From positions 2,790,001-2,854,000 of the forward strand of contig NC_061469.1 of assembly GCF_022581195.2 (NCBI RefSeq): 64,000 bases of DNA, given 5' to 3'. The stretch's first letter is position 1. Every line of letters starts with the position of its first letter. Shown here in pieces: positions 1-12,106 of the stretch. The position numbers and the translations under genes were made by a program. The notes below the pieces were generated by a model. The model made no database searches and had not been told where the DNA came from. It saw only the letters and a program-made list of their open reading frames with translations. The DNA comes from Helicoverpa zea. Its lineage: Eukaryota; Arthropoda; Insecta; Lepidoptera; Noctuidae.

Positions 1-1495
1 ATTCCTAAATAGGTTACTGCACTTTGTTCTGAAAGGTATTAACTTTGTTGCTTAATTTTGTTTATACTTTATTCCCAGACCGTTAAAAATTAACAAAAAG
101 CCTATCGATATAATCTTTTTCTCACTAATTGTTGAACGTTTCGACACTGAAAGCTTTCGTGTAAAACAATGAACTCTGCGGTCCAGCGCGCATGTCTTTG
201 GTTGCGCAACGCGGGCGGGCTCCAATTACTACCGTTGCGCAAGCGCCGCTAAACGTTAACTTACTGTAGTACTCAGTAGTGCCAGTTCCCTTATTGCAAG
301 CCCGTGTCACTTGTGAGGCAATGTGAGTAATACATATTTGTAATATATCGTGATCAAGCGGAAATCTCGGCGTTCTAGCATCCTTTTATGGATCGAGTTG
401 AACGATGGCTGCAATTTGCCGTGTTTCGTTGAAATATTTTAATGGCACACTTATTTGCCGATTATTTACTTCGATAAACTACCACAGTATCAATGATTAC
501 CAAGAGAAAGCAAAACATCTCATGATCTAACAACGTTACTACGCATAGTGTTCTAAAGTCACTGAATACATAATTCACTTGCTGACAAACATTACCTAAC
601 TTTACAGTGACAAATGACAGTGGTTTGTTACGTGGTATAGCTAACTACATTATAATCACTCTTACCTACATTGCGTCGCTAATCTGAGGATATTACCTGT
701 TGTACGTGCAAATTGCCCGTTCTCGAGATAAAGCCGTTAAGTTTGTTTTGATTCACGCGAGTTGACAGAATGGCGTTAGGTACCTAATCATCGTTAGGTA
801 TTTGTTTGTAAACAACACTTCTAACATACGCACGAGTGTATGGTTCACCCGCTTTCGTAAAACATCTGACTACGTTAGATGAGGAATTTGTTGCGCCACT
901 ATTTTTTCCCAGCAAAAACATATAGGAAGTGATGAAGGGTGGGCGTTTTAGGGACTGCCTTTTGTAAATGTTGACGTCCAAATATTGCTGCTTAGTAGGT
1001 AGTCAAGTTTGAATAATACATTTTGAGTTTGACTCTAATCAAAATTTTGCCTAAAAAATATTGTTTAGTTAATCTTAAATCTAGTCTAGTCTTTCCGTCT
1101 GCAGGAAGAAAGGAAGTTATTAGTCTAGTGTTTCTTAGTCAAGGTCTAACCGCACATAGTTTACACAACGTTTCACACATTCTAAATAGTTTCGTAAAGC
1201 AATGAGAACCGGTCTAAATGTATCTCAACTATGAGAGACACTGACAGACCGACCTACATTTTATTTTAAATAGACATGGAAAATAAACAACACCACTAAA
1301 TCCATGGAGTTGATGATTTTCATACGTTGTCACTGGATGTTCTAGTTAATGGAAATAGAAACGTATGGTTGACTGTGAATTTCGACATCGGCAGAGACCA
1401 AAAACTCTAATCTGGAATTTTACCTCTTCTATTACCCGTCTTTCTGGATTTACCTGAGAACGTTCTAGACTATTAACCTTATCCTTCTTTTACAG

Positions 1496-1715
1496 CATAC
1501 ACTAATACTGGCAGCTTTAGCGGCCGTCACGACGGCCATGCCTTCCTACATAGCAGTCCCGGCTGACCAGATCGCGTTCGTGGATCTATCTTCGCTACAT
1601 GTACGCCGTGTCCCGAGGCAGACGCTCTCGCCACCGCCGCTGACGCCTCAGCTGCCTCAAGCCTTGTACCAGCAAGAGTATCAGCCTATACCTCTGCAGC
1701 AGTACCAGCAGCAAC
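1496..1715 (+). CDS. Exon with signal-peptide core and Pro/Gln-rich region
   Basis: Starts in phase 0 (CAT) and ends one base into a codon. The in-frame ATG at 1538 sits inside the signal peptide region and is probably not the start, because reading upstream stays open and hydrophobic to the acceptor. Confidence 0.7.
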
Positions 1716-3270
1716 GTAAGTTTTATGTAGTTTTGTTATAACTGTCATATTTTGCTTAATGTTGCCCTAAATTAGTGCAAACCTGAGATTTCAATTGGTG
1801 CAAACCTCTTTGGTCTTTTAAGTTTTTTATCAGCCTTTTCAAGTCTCTTATTTATTAAGCCAGAATCTGCTCGGAATGTGTCTTGAGTTTACTACAGATA
1901 GAAAATTTTGCCATTAAGTATTTTTAATTTGAATTGCATCATTAAAGTTATTGACCAATTCAATCAGCAATAGGTATAGGTATATTTTTTACTATCAGAG
2001 AGGAAATCACTACGTCTCCGCGAGCGCTGCGGAAACGAAACATGTTTTATTTATTACCCAGTCTTGCCTATTACCGTTTTTATTAACTGTTTGGTAATAA
2101 TGCTTAATTTATTACGTAGCCGTGACTTTGCCCACTCAAACTTATCATTCATCATCTTCGAAAGTAAGTACTTCGCCTTTCATCAGTTGCGAAATAGCAG
2201 ACATTTAAATGGATCTGTATGTCGATTCGTACGGCCATCAATCAAGATTATTCTGACCCCATCACTTTCACTGCAGAACAAAGGATCAACTGCTTTCTAT
2301 GCAGCTACACATTTGTTATAACGTGTTTTACATTCAATTGTATCGTGTCCGTTCACTCGGCGAACAAAGACGTACGGGCTTGAAGTACCGTTTACTTTCC
2401 TCATTGTTAGATCTTGTAAAGTGATTTACGTAATCTCGCTAAAACTTTTTGTTTCACAATGATTTTTGATTATGTTGTAACTTCAAGTCGTTACTTTCGA
2501 TTTCGACGTGATCTGAATGTTTGTAGGTGTATTCGTTTAGTATGAGGCGGTCATAGATAGTGAGTTGGTGGGTGTTGTAAGACTTGCAGCTGTGGTACCA
2601 CTCTACTTAGTTGCTACTGGGCGGCCATTGAAGGCGTTGCTCAATTAAGTTCGGTCACGCACGCTTAATCCGTTGATTGTGCCGGTTTGTGCATGCAAAA
2701 AAAAACTATTACCATCTATTTCGTAAACATTATTATGCATGCGTACCCGCATTTCCTTCAACTCAGGTTTTGAAATGTTTCGTATAAATGTATCGGCCGT
2801 GAGAATATGCTCATTAGCCTGGTTTGCATTTATATCAAGATTTTTATTTGCAACTTTAATTTTTGCCACGAGTTTTATTGCAGCATCGTTTTTTATCGCA
2901 CAATCTAAAATTAGCTTGAGATTTACTTCTCCCAGATTTCTTTCATTGCCATTTGTCAGTAGGTCACCAAAATGCCCCACTTAGTTTTAACAAGCTTTTC
3001 TTCAGAAATCATGTTATTTTTTTCTTCACAGCCGTAGCCCTGGCCCCGCCTGTAGAAAATGAGGCCCCAGCAAGACTCGTAAGACTACAACAGCAACCAC
3101 AAGATGCTTCTGGATCAGCAACATACGGCGGAGCCTCACAATTCGCGGAAAGACCACCAGACTTCGGAGAGTACGTGGATTTCGGGGCCCACACCGGTGA
3201 TAATGGGGCCTTCGGTTGGTACGCTGACTACCCAGTCAATAACCAACAAGATTCTAGCTACAGAAAGTAG
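1496..3270 (+). CDS. Secreted cuticle-like protein, 5' exon not found
   Basis: Two coding exons (1496-1715, 3032-3270) join in phase 1 across a 1.3-kb intron, with acceptor tacag before 1496, donor GTAAGT at 1716 and acceptor cacag before 3032. The join gives about 153 residues ending at TAG 3268-3270. The exon opens in the middle of a hydrophobic stretch (HTLILAALAAVTTA), the core and cleavage region of a signal peptide whose initiator methionine must lie in an upstream exon. Insect cuticular protein genes commonly split the signal peptide with intron 1 like this (family knowledge). The mature part is Pro/Gln-rich (residues PPPLTPQLPQ, then YQQ and QQYQQQ) and then acidic and aromatic, with DFGEYVDFGAHTGDNGAFGW near the C terminus. 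No Rebers-Riddiford chitin-binding consensus is visible, so the cuticle assignment is tentative; it could be another secreted structural protein. Confidence 0.72.
3032..3270 (+). CDS. Terminal exon of secreted cuticle-like protein
   Basis: Begins after a cacag acceptor, takes one base from the previous exon, and runs to TAG. It is rich in Gln, Gly and aromatic residues and lacks transmembrane segments. No clear poly(A) signal follows within 300 bases. Confidence 0.72.
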
Positions 3271-4087
3271 GTAACATAAGCAAGATGAGCAAATCCTACC
3301 GTTAGAAGGTGAATCCCACTTAATTAACATTAACTTTTCAGTTTTTGTTAAACGTTAGGCTTTTGGTAACATAGTTTCTTTTAAAATAAGTGGGATATCT
3401 TAGGATTGCTCTGACTCAAAACTTGCCAATATAGAGGTCTATCTTGCCAAGCACTTGTTACTCTAATAAGACCAAAGACAGTATTATTTCAAGTGATATT
3501 ATTAGGTTTAGGTTCATAGCTGAATAACCGCACATTTGTTCAAAACGGTTCATTCCGCTCAACGTTTTTAAATGCACTTTCAATGGTAGTTCCTGTCCTA
3601 TTAGAATTAAGTTTACAAAGTACACTGTGATACGTACTAGGTAGTTCTATCTTCTTATCTTTGCTTTCTTTTATTTTATCTTCATCTTTATTCTTCTTAA
3701 CTTCTATCTTTCCTTGCACTTCACTGTTATGCTTGCTTTTTCACGCTTTCTTTATAAATTGTTGTACAAGTACAATATCATCATAAATTTTATTACTTAT
3801 CTACTCTTTTATCATTCTTATTCATTCATTATTTTCTTATCTATCTGCTAAATCTGTATCGCTTTCATTTTGTTTGTTTACAAATATACTATAACTGTTA
3901 CTTTCATTTTCGTTTCATTTCATGCTATCACTCCACATAATTTCTTTCTTTTCACGCATGTTCACTTTTTCACTTAGACTTTGATTTACTTTTTAATCAT
4001 ACTCATCAAACCCTTTTTTTCTATTATATCACCATTCTCCTCTTGCATTTACTCTCTCTATTTTATTTATCTTTCTTTATATAATTT

Positions 4088-4262
4088 GTACATCCTTGGC
4101 AATCGTTACGGATAGCCCGAAGCCGTAAGGTTTCTTAACTGGTCTTACCAAGGGGTATCGGCTTGCCTGGATAACTAGGTTGTGGTCTGAAAGACAGACG
4201 CTCCATGTAAAACACTGAAAATCTGCTGCATCCAGTGAGACTGGTAACCGACCTCGACACAG
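4088..4262 (+). repeat. SINE-like dispersed repeat, copy 1
   Basis: Member of a family whose best copy is at 60755-60960. It shares the order CTTGGCAATCGTTACGG, AAGGGGTATCGG, a TGTAAAACACTG block, and GACTGGTAACCGACC. It is diverged and loses the GGCTCGGAGGATGATG tail. Confidence 0.65.
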
Positions 4263-4282
4263 GAGCATGCTAAGCAAATAGG

Positions 4283-4630
4283 CGCGTACGCACGTACGAA
4301 CACGAACATAGCGAACACAAACACCAGACCCGAACATTTGGTTCGTACGTATGGACGGCATATTCGAACACGAACGCAAACCTAGTTCGAGTCGAGTTCG
4401 CGAACAACAGTCGTGAACTCTATCTTAGTAGCCATGACGGCGCCGTTGGAAGTGGTCGATTGTGAAGTTATTAAAGCGCTTCGAACACCGTCCATACAGA
4501 ACACACTACAAGGATCGCCGCGAACATGTTTGACGAACAGAGTGTTCGATGTTCGATAGTGGTACGCACGTGCGAACCAAGTTGTTGCATATCATGTAAC
4601 GCAACAAATTTGTTCGTACGTGCGTACGCG
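4283..4630. mobile_element. Palindromic MITE with 20-bp perfect inverted ends
   Basis: The ends CGCGTACGCACGTACGAACA (4283-4302) and its exact reverse complement (4611-4630) bound about 348 bp. The inside is filled with further GTTCG/CGAAC and CGTACG motifs in both orientations, so the strand can fold extensively. No coding capacity and no certain target duplication. Confidence 0.65.
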
Positions 4631-6146
4631 GCTAATGATAATGATGTCTGCACCAAAATTATTTTAACGACTTTAAAAAAACTGCAAGAAACGCTATTAA
4701 CTTCTAACTCTCTTTCTTTTTCTTCAACGAATTAATCACTTGTCATATTCTTGAATCATTTATACAACCAATGCTTCTTCTTATTTATTTTCCTATCCGC
4801 CATCAATCTCATTGCCAATTCTTTAAAGTTTGTTTATTCTCAGCTGACTTGTACTGTCTACTTACTTATCTTAATTTACCTATACTGTTCCTAATCTGTG
4901 TCTGACTTATGTTTATAATTACGCATTATTATGACGATCCTTCTACATTATTTCATCTAGTCTCCTTTTACAATCCTTCTGTTTCATTTATTTCTTACTC
5001 TTTGTCTGTTGTTTACTTATTCTGAACAATCAATTTGGACTATAACTTACTTTTTTCATAAGTGCCGTGATGATACTCTTTTCTTTCTTCCTCTGTTAAC
5101 CTTACTTTTAAATACAATCTTTATATCTTATATTTTTTCCATTTTACACGTTTTGTTCCAGTACTTTCTTAACTTTCTGAATTTCAGTCTATACCAATTC
5201 TTTCTTTCTCTATCATACCTAAATACTATTTTCTATCTTCTATGTTCTATGTTTTTTCTTAATCTTCTAATCTTACTGTTTATTCTATACTATCTCTAGT
5301 TTTTCATCCTCATTCTCTATTCTCTTACCTACTATCATTTTCTCTTTATTTTACTATCTTATATTTTCTTCTTATTTCACTTGCCTCTTTTTCAATATAC
5401 GAAAATCATATTTCACTCACAGTATAATAATCTTATTTTATAATCTGTCACAATCTATTTAGGTTCGTTTTAAATTTTCAATCTTCAATTTCTACTCTTC
5501 TTATATTTTCTAATACCTATTCTATTTCTATTCACTATACTTCTAATATCTATTCTATATCTGTCTTTTCTATCTACCTATCTATTTTATTTCAACTTTA
5601 GTACTTACTCAATTATTTTTCTTATTTTTTGTTTCCTTTTATGTATTTATCTTTTCTATGGATGTATCTTTCTATGTATTTACTTTTCTATCTATCTACT
5701 TTAACTATCTGTCCTATTTTTAACTTAAACAAGATTTCGATCCACTTCTCTTTTACTTTCATATCACTTATACCAACTACATGTCTGTTTTTACTCTTAT
5801 ATTTTTTGATATCGTCTTTTACTTTCTTCTCTTTTTTTCAATAATCACGGCACTGAATCAAATTTTTTTGATCAATAAATATATACAGTTTCCTAAATCT
5901 TTATCTTCTCTTACTTGCATTGAATTGAAAATCTTCTTTATTATGTTCAAATCTGTTATTCTTACACAATCAGCTATTGTCTATTTATTTTCTACTTCTT
6001 TCAAGTTATCAACTATGAAGTAACTTTAAATCTATTTTATTTCTCTGTCAACTTTCTGTCCTACTATTTTTCATCTTCGATTATCTCGATTATTACCTTT
6101 CTCCCTATATGATGACGTTTATCTGCCTGCTCACACTTCAAACCTA

Positions 6147-6381
6147 CAGCTTGGCAAAAAAGAGTGTGGAATAAATGAGGTCAGCACTATCGCACCTGTG
6201 GCAACCCGGAATACTACGACTCACAGATTTTGATATTTGTTATTTTTGGAGATATTCAATCCTAAGTAGGCGATGTCCCTGGGATACTTCAATGTCCAGT
6301 ATTAACGATGTTAACAATTTTTATTTGATTTTGATTTTTAGTTCCAACTGTCACCGCGTCAGACTCTTTTTTGCCAAGCTG
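6147..6381. mobile_element. 235-bp MITE with TA target duplication
   Basis: Inverted ends CAGCTTGGCAAAAAAGAGT at 6147-6165 and its reverse complement at 6363-6381 match exactly and are flanked by TA on both sides. TA targets point to the Tc1/mariner group (family knowledge). It interrupts the pyrimidine tract and has no coding capacity. Confidence 0.72.
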
Positions 6382-8558
6382 TACCTTCATAAATAAATAT
6401 CATAATCATATCTACGTACATACTCAAATGATTTTCAAGAATCTTTCCAGTTCCTTCTCAATAATCAAAATCATCATTACCACCAACATAATCTTCTTAA
6501 ACTTCATTTCATAAATAAGACAAGATCTCTCATCTCTCTTATCTCTGTAAGAATTTTACCTCTGATACCTCTGTGATTAAAATTCATCTTTATTCTACTA
6601 TTACCGCCTTCCTTTTCCTCTCTGTTTATTTCTTATTTTCCTAATTATATTCCTTCTAACATCTCTTCTTAAAGCGTCTACATGTGTCTACATTGACAAA
6701 ATAAAATTATCTGGCAAGATTTATTCTTCACCATAGTATACAGTTTAATATCTAGGCGAAGAGTAGTAAGTAGGTGGAGATGAATCTACTTGACCCTACC
6801 TGCAGTCTGCAATGAAGTAAAGTCATGGAGCGCAGTCTCGACGCATCGAGGACTTATTCCTTTGCGAAAAAGGAAAGGAGAACACAACGCTGCTTCTATA
6901 CATAGTATAGCGTTAGCTTCCGTTTCATACTCATTGACCATTAACACTACGATGTTCAAAGAACCTTTCGAAGTTATTCTAATGCGTGATGGCGTATGAC
7001 TTGTTCGTAGGTATCATCGTAGAATTCAGTTTTGGTATCGTCAGGCATTTCAATATTTATGATTAATTGTTTGTCCTCATAATCTAGCCAAACGCACAGG
7101 TCAAGTAGCACTGGACTAAGCATTTCTTCCAGCACTTTTTATTCTACTCTTACTTAAACCTATCTTTTATATTCACTTGCTTCAAACTTTACTTGCCTTT
7201 CAACACTATTTCTACTACTTCCCTACAACACCACTGGCTTTATTTAATCTACTTTGTACTTCCTTTCATATCTTTTCACTGACTTTATTCTCTACTTTGA
7301 ACCTATACACTCGCTTTATCTCCATCCTTTTGAACTTCACGTTTTTATTCTATATCTTCTCTTTTCTTCTAACTTCACTTTACACGCTATATCTATTTTC
7401 CTTATATTTCACTTCTTCAATACTGTACTTTAGTACTTCATTTTCACGCTTTATCTCTTCTTTCGACTTAAACGCTATCTTACTACTCTTAGTTATGCTA
7501 TATCTTTCTATTTCTATTTTTAATTTCACTTCTATTCTATTCTAAATCTTGCTTTTACTACTTTCTTTTTCCTTAACTTCGCACTTATTTCACCTTTTTT
7601 TCTGCCTTCTTTACTTTACAATTTATTTTTCTTACCCTCTGTCTTATATATTTTTCTACTTTATCTTTTTTCTTGCTTGCTACTTTATTACTTTTTCACC
7701 TTCTGCATGCTTCTCACTTTCAGCTTATTTCTATTTCTCAAATCTCAATTCCCTTCTTTTCCATCTCTAATAGACGCTTCTTATCTCTCATATTTCTTTC
7801 TTCACTTTCTTATCTTTTTTCACATTTAAGATTTCTTTCTTTTACTATTTCTATATCTTTTCTCTTCTCTTCCTTTTCAAACTTCTGTTCTATTCTACAT
7901 TCTTAATATTCATTTTTCTTGAAACCAAGCTACCTGGTGCGATTTAGAACAAATAATTGTTAAGTTTTGATGCACAATATTGTTATTTGTTGCTGTTATA
8001 ATAAATCATTGTTGATTACTCGAATACTGTTGTTTTTATATTCTTTTTTCTATTCGACGATGATAAATAAATGTGTTAATAACGTGTTTCTGTTGTTTTA
8101 TTATCTTACCTTCTTACATTATCTCAAGTGCTTATGAAAACAAGCTCAGAACTGATACTACACATGCTGTAATTACAGAATGTGTTTGATTGATTATACT
8201 TACTTGGTCATAAAAGACCTGTCTAGCTAAGGACAGACGACATAAGTATGAAATTACTAACTACAAAAAGTTTTAAAGTAATTCAAGAAAAACAGATAGT
8301 ATTTTTAATATTTTTATTTCTTACACTTAACATATAATCTCGTACAATGATATTTAAAATAGATTTCTTTTGATCTCATCAACAGCACAGATAAGGGTGG
8401 TTCGATCTAAGATTCTACTTACAAGTATATGACATACACTACCTATATATAACAGGTATACACATATACAATCAGAGTTGTACAAAATTAACTTGTACGT
8501 CGAAAAGATAGAGTTCATTTTTCATTGAAGAATTTTTATAAGTAGTTTAAGTTTATAG

Positions 8559-9519
8559 TTCGGCCATTCAGAGAATGCGTTCCTGACACGTCGCGATTGA
8601 ACTGACGACGTAACTTTGCAATGGCGTTGCAGTTACGATAAAAATATTTTTGCTGGTTGTTTACCGTTTTAACAATTGAGGAGCATTAAAACAACATTAT
8701 TATATCAATAATCAATGAATGTTATAATTTTGTGCCAAACTGAGTGTCAAATAACTTGGTAAACAATATTTTTCTAAATCTATACTGCGCTATTACAAGG
8801 TTATGTCAGCGGTTTATATTTTGTAGTGCTGTGCTAAAAATAACAGGCAAGTATCGTAATCTGTTCTTATACAGTTATAATATAAAATAATACGTTTTGA
8901 TTTTCTTTTTAAGAATTGGAAAATAATGGACTATAAGACTTAATTATAACGTTTATGAAATATAAAAATAAAACTATGACCGCTAAACCGCATTTTTATA
9001 CTTAGATTAAAAATGGTAACCCCAAATGGCGTTATGGGCCGCCATTTTGTGACGCTAAAACAGTCGTCCGTTGTCGTTTCGTGCGCATAGACCACGTTTT
9101 TCAAGTGTTTTCGATCTGTTTTTATTTGATTACCCGGCTTTTGTTAGACCGAGATATCAGGATTGATTCTGTTATTGATAATAATATAATTATACATGTA
9201 GGCGAAGATGATGATGAAGACACCACCTCCTCAAGCAAATCGGAGTCTGATTAATATTCTGTTCGCACATTCAATTCAATGTACTTGTAACAAAGAATAA
9301 ATAAAACAATTTTATTATATGAATATTACCTTTTTTTGGTTTCCACTTAAATAACTAAAATATAAAACAAATGATTCCGCCAATTTAAAACGAAAATAAT
9401 CTTAAAATAATGCGGCGGTTCATTTTGAAGGAACGGTAACGAACTCAGTGTTATGTTGTGCCCATCACTAGTCGTGACTAACTGATAGGTGTCAGGAACG
9501 CATTCTCTGAACGGCCGAA
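8559..9519. mobile_element. DNA transposon remnant, 31-bp inverted ends
   Basis: Terminal repeats 8559-8589 and 9489-9519 match in 30 of 31 positions; each outer end begins TTCGGCC. The 961-bp element keeps a transcript-like 3' part: an open frame ending at TAA 9252-9254 with an acidic, serine-rich tail (VGEDDDEDTTSSSKSESD) and AATAAA at 9296. This looks like the end of a transposase gene in a deleted copy. The superfamily is not certain and no exact target duplication was found. Confidence 0.68.
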
Positions 9520-9529
9520 GTATAGTAGG

Positions 9530-12100
9530 CTTTAAGTTGTACCATATAGCAACACTTTGTTAGACCGTGGGGTTGCCAGGTTAGGCAAAAAGAGTTTGTG
9601 CGTGAAATTGAGAAATTGTATGAAATAATTGGGCAAAGGCTTTGTACAGACAGATGCTTTAAAGTTTAACACGTTATATTATATTTTTTGACATTTAGCC
9701 AGTCTTTGGCACATTTTGATGAACACTATTTTTCCTCTGTAAGCCCATTTATAGCCTTTTTTTACAATATTAACATCTTTTATATCAGCAAATACATTTG
9801 TAAATTACCAATATTTGAAGACAGTATTTTTATATTTTTTCACATAACCCACTTTCTTTGGTTTGGTTTCTTTGTCTATCACAATAAAGAACTTTACATT
9901 AAATAAAAGTAATAAAATTATAATACAGTGCTTCATTTAAGTACATAATGTAGCATTTCTTTTAAGAAAAAAATAAAGTAGCCACTAAATGTACCATCAT
10001 GATTTTTTTCACAACATAGTAAATAATACTGAAAAACTCAGTCACATTAAATTAAAAAATCACAGCAATCTTCAGATCTAAAATAAATAAAAAAATTACA
10101 TTTGAGATCAAAACTTAGGTATAAGATGGGTGTAAGATATTTTTGTTCAGATCACTATCATAAAACACTTCCTAATGAGAATATTTTGAAATGTTTTACA
10201 CATACAAAACCTCAACTTTCTTGTTCCTTATTCGAATCCGAATGTTTACTTCGATATATCACTATATTATCATACATTTCGATATTGTATATCTTATAGC
10301 GCGCATATTATTATACACTCCGCGCTCAATGCACTCTTGAATGCCAAGTCAAGCAAATTCTGACCGTAGGTAGACGATACTATAGGTATGTCGGGATTTC
10401 TGTGAGAAGAACAGCTTTTTTTAAACAAATGTAACTGGCCAATAGCCCTTTTTGTTGTAAAATAAATAAATTCCGTAAGTAAAGTGTAAATGTGTAAAAC
10501 ATTGCAAAGTCTCTCTCTACACAAATTCAAGTATAATTGCTAACTGTATCCTAAGTAAGTACGTAATAAGACACTGTTAGACAATCACATCCTTTCCTTT
10601 CTATCAAAATATTTATTCAAATAAATGATATTCGAAGTTTTTCGTAACATTTCATATTTTACAATTCCAAGTATAATAGTTAGGCCAATTATTTTAAATA
10701 ATTTGCAAGTTCAAATGTTACTTAATCGGAAAATAATACAATAATGCATGAAATGTTAAATTAACAGTCTGTAACTTAAAATAAAAAAAAACATTTGGTT
10801 ACAATTTCAAGTAAATTAACGCCGAAAAGAGATCCCTTTTTTCATGTTAAGTATATAGGTAGAGAAATATTAAAGCTACCTTTAAACTTTTGAAAAAAGT
10901 ACCTTATTAATGATTTCGTGTTTGACTATTCATACTGATAAAATTTGATGAAAATTGGCTTGTTTTACACGAAAGTGACACTTCCAAAATTAATCCTTTT
11001 TAGAAATTTACACATACTCCTTTATAAACTGGTACATATATTTTTAGAACCACAGTAGTGAGCTAAACATTTGACATCATATATATTACAAATACAGTAT
11101 ATTGTTACACTATACATCAAATACACATTCGAAACGGCTAAGCTAAGCTTACTAAAATATTTAAAGTTCATAGACGATTGTCGCAGAGATAAGAAAATAT
11201 AATATACTACAATTTGTTTTGATATGCAATAGCAGGCCAGGTACTGTCAAGGAAGTTAATCTATTGTTTTGGATTTAATAAATTGTCATAGAAATTAACT
11301 ATTTTGTTAAAATTGTATAAAGACTTTCTTCCCTGACCGTACATCCGAAAGTAATAATTCACTGTTCGCATCTTTCCTTAGACAGTATAAAATTGTAGAA
11401 TAGCATAGAAAAATAAGTATTTATAAAAATATGCGTAAATAAATTGTTAACAAATTCTACTGAATATTCCCGAACTAAGCGTTGAATAACATATTAGTAA
11501 GCAACTATGTAGATACAGAGTGTTATGCTAACTGAAAATAATTATTTAAAAATAAATACTAGCAAGTTTGAGTAGAAAAAAAAAAAAAAAAAAACAAAAT
11601 GTTCCGTTTTCATAACACCCTGTATAGAAAAGACAAAGAAATAGAGCACCATTGTAGAAGTATGAGCAATGTTTAGCCATACACTTTAATTACTTAAATT
11701 TCACTAAATATTTTTTTATATGAATTACTTCGCCACTAGGCCATGTTTTTTTTATCTACACAGTTAACAGAATTTACTAAACGGTTTAATATATTTTATA
11801 TTTATTAATAAATAAATAAATGCGGCTCTTACATCCCTATTACCTTTATATTAATACACGAATATGAAGGAAAGAGAAATTCAAGTGTTTTAGCTGCCAA
11901 GCGGGAACGCCCATTTTGCTCTTGCATTTGAGAAGTCACTTGAATCAAAGGCAATATAATATAGTGCCTACTCAAATGGAGCATAGGTATACTTTTTGGC
12001 CTTAAGCCCTTATGGCAACCATAGCACAAATTACCTAGGAGGTTAGACAAAGCAATTGTACAAAATATCTATCTAGACTTTCCGCATAGAACGACAGATA
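9530..12100. other. AT-rich intergenic stretch, no gene seen
   Basis: Only short random open frames occur. There is an A-run of about 19 near 11577-11596 and an AATAAATAAATAAATG motif near 11807. No splice-supported exon, RNA gene or inverted element was recognised. Confidence 0.6.
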
Positions 12101-12106
12101 TAATGT

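Larger units (their letters stand above)
3640..7910. repeat. Polypyrimidine, G-depleted low-complexity tract
   Basis: The + strand is dominated by T and C with very few G (some 60-base lines hold one or two) over 3640-4080, 4680-6110, 6420-6680 and 7130-7910. Short motifs such as TTCTATCT and TTTACTTTC recur without a fixed period. Inserted pieces interrupt it: a SINE and palindromic MITE at 4088-4630, a MITE at 6147-6381, and a more mixed segment at 6700-7120. Open frames here encode only F/L/S/Y-rich strings and are not genes. It is probably a decayed simple-sequence expansion. Confidence 0.75.

Noticed and set aside
5009..5844. Open frames with membrane-like F/L/Y/S-rich translations
   Set aside because: They are products of the pyrimidine-rich tract (T-rich codons give Phe, Leu, Ser, Tyr) with no motif or splice context; the same applies to 7177-7906.
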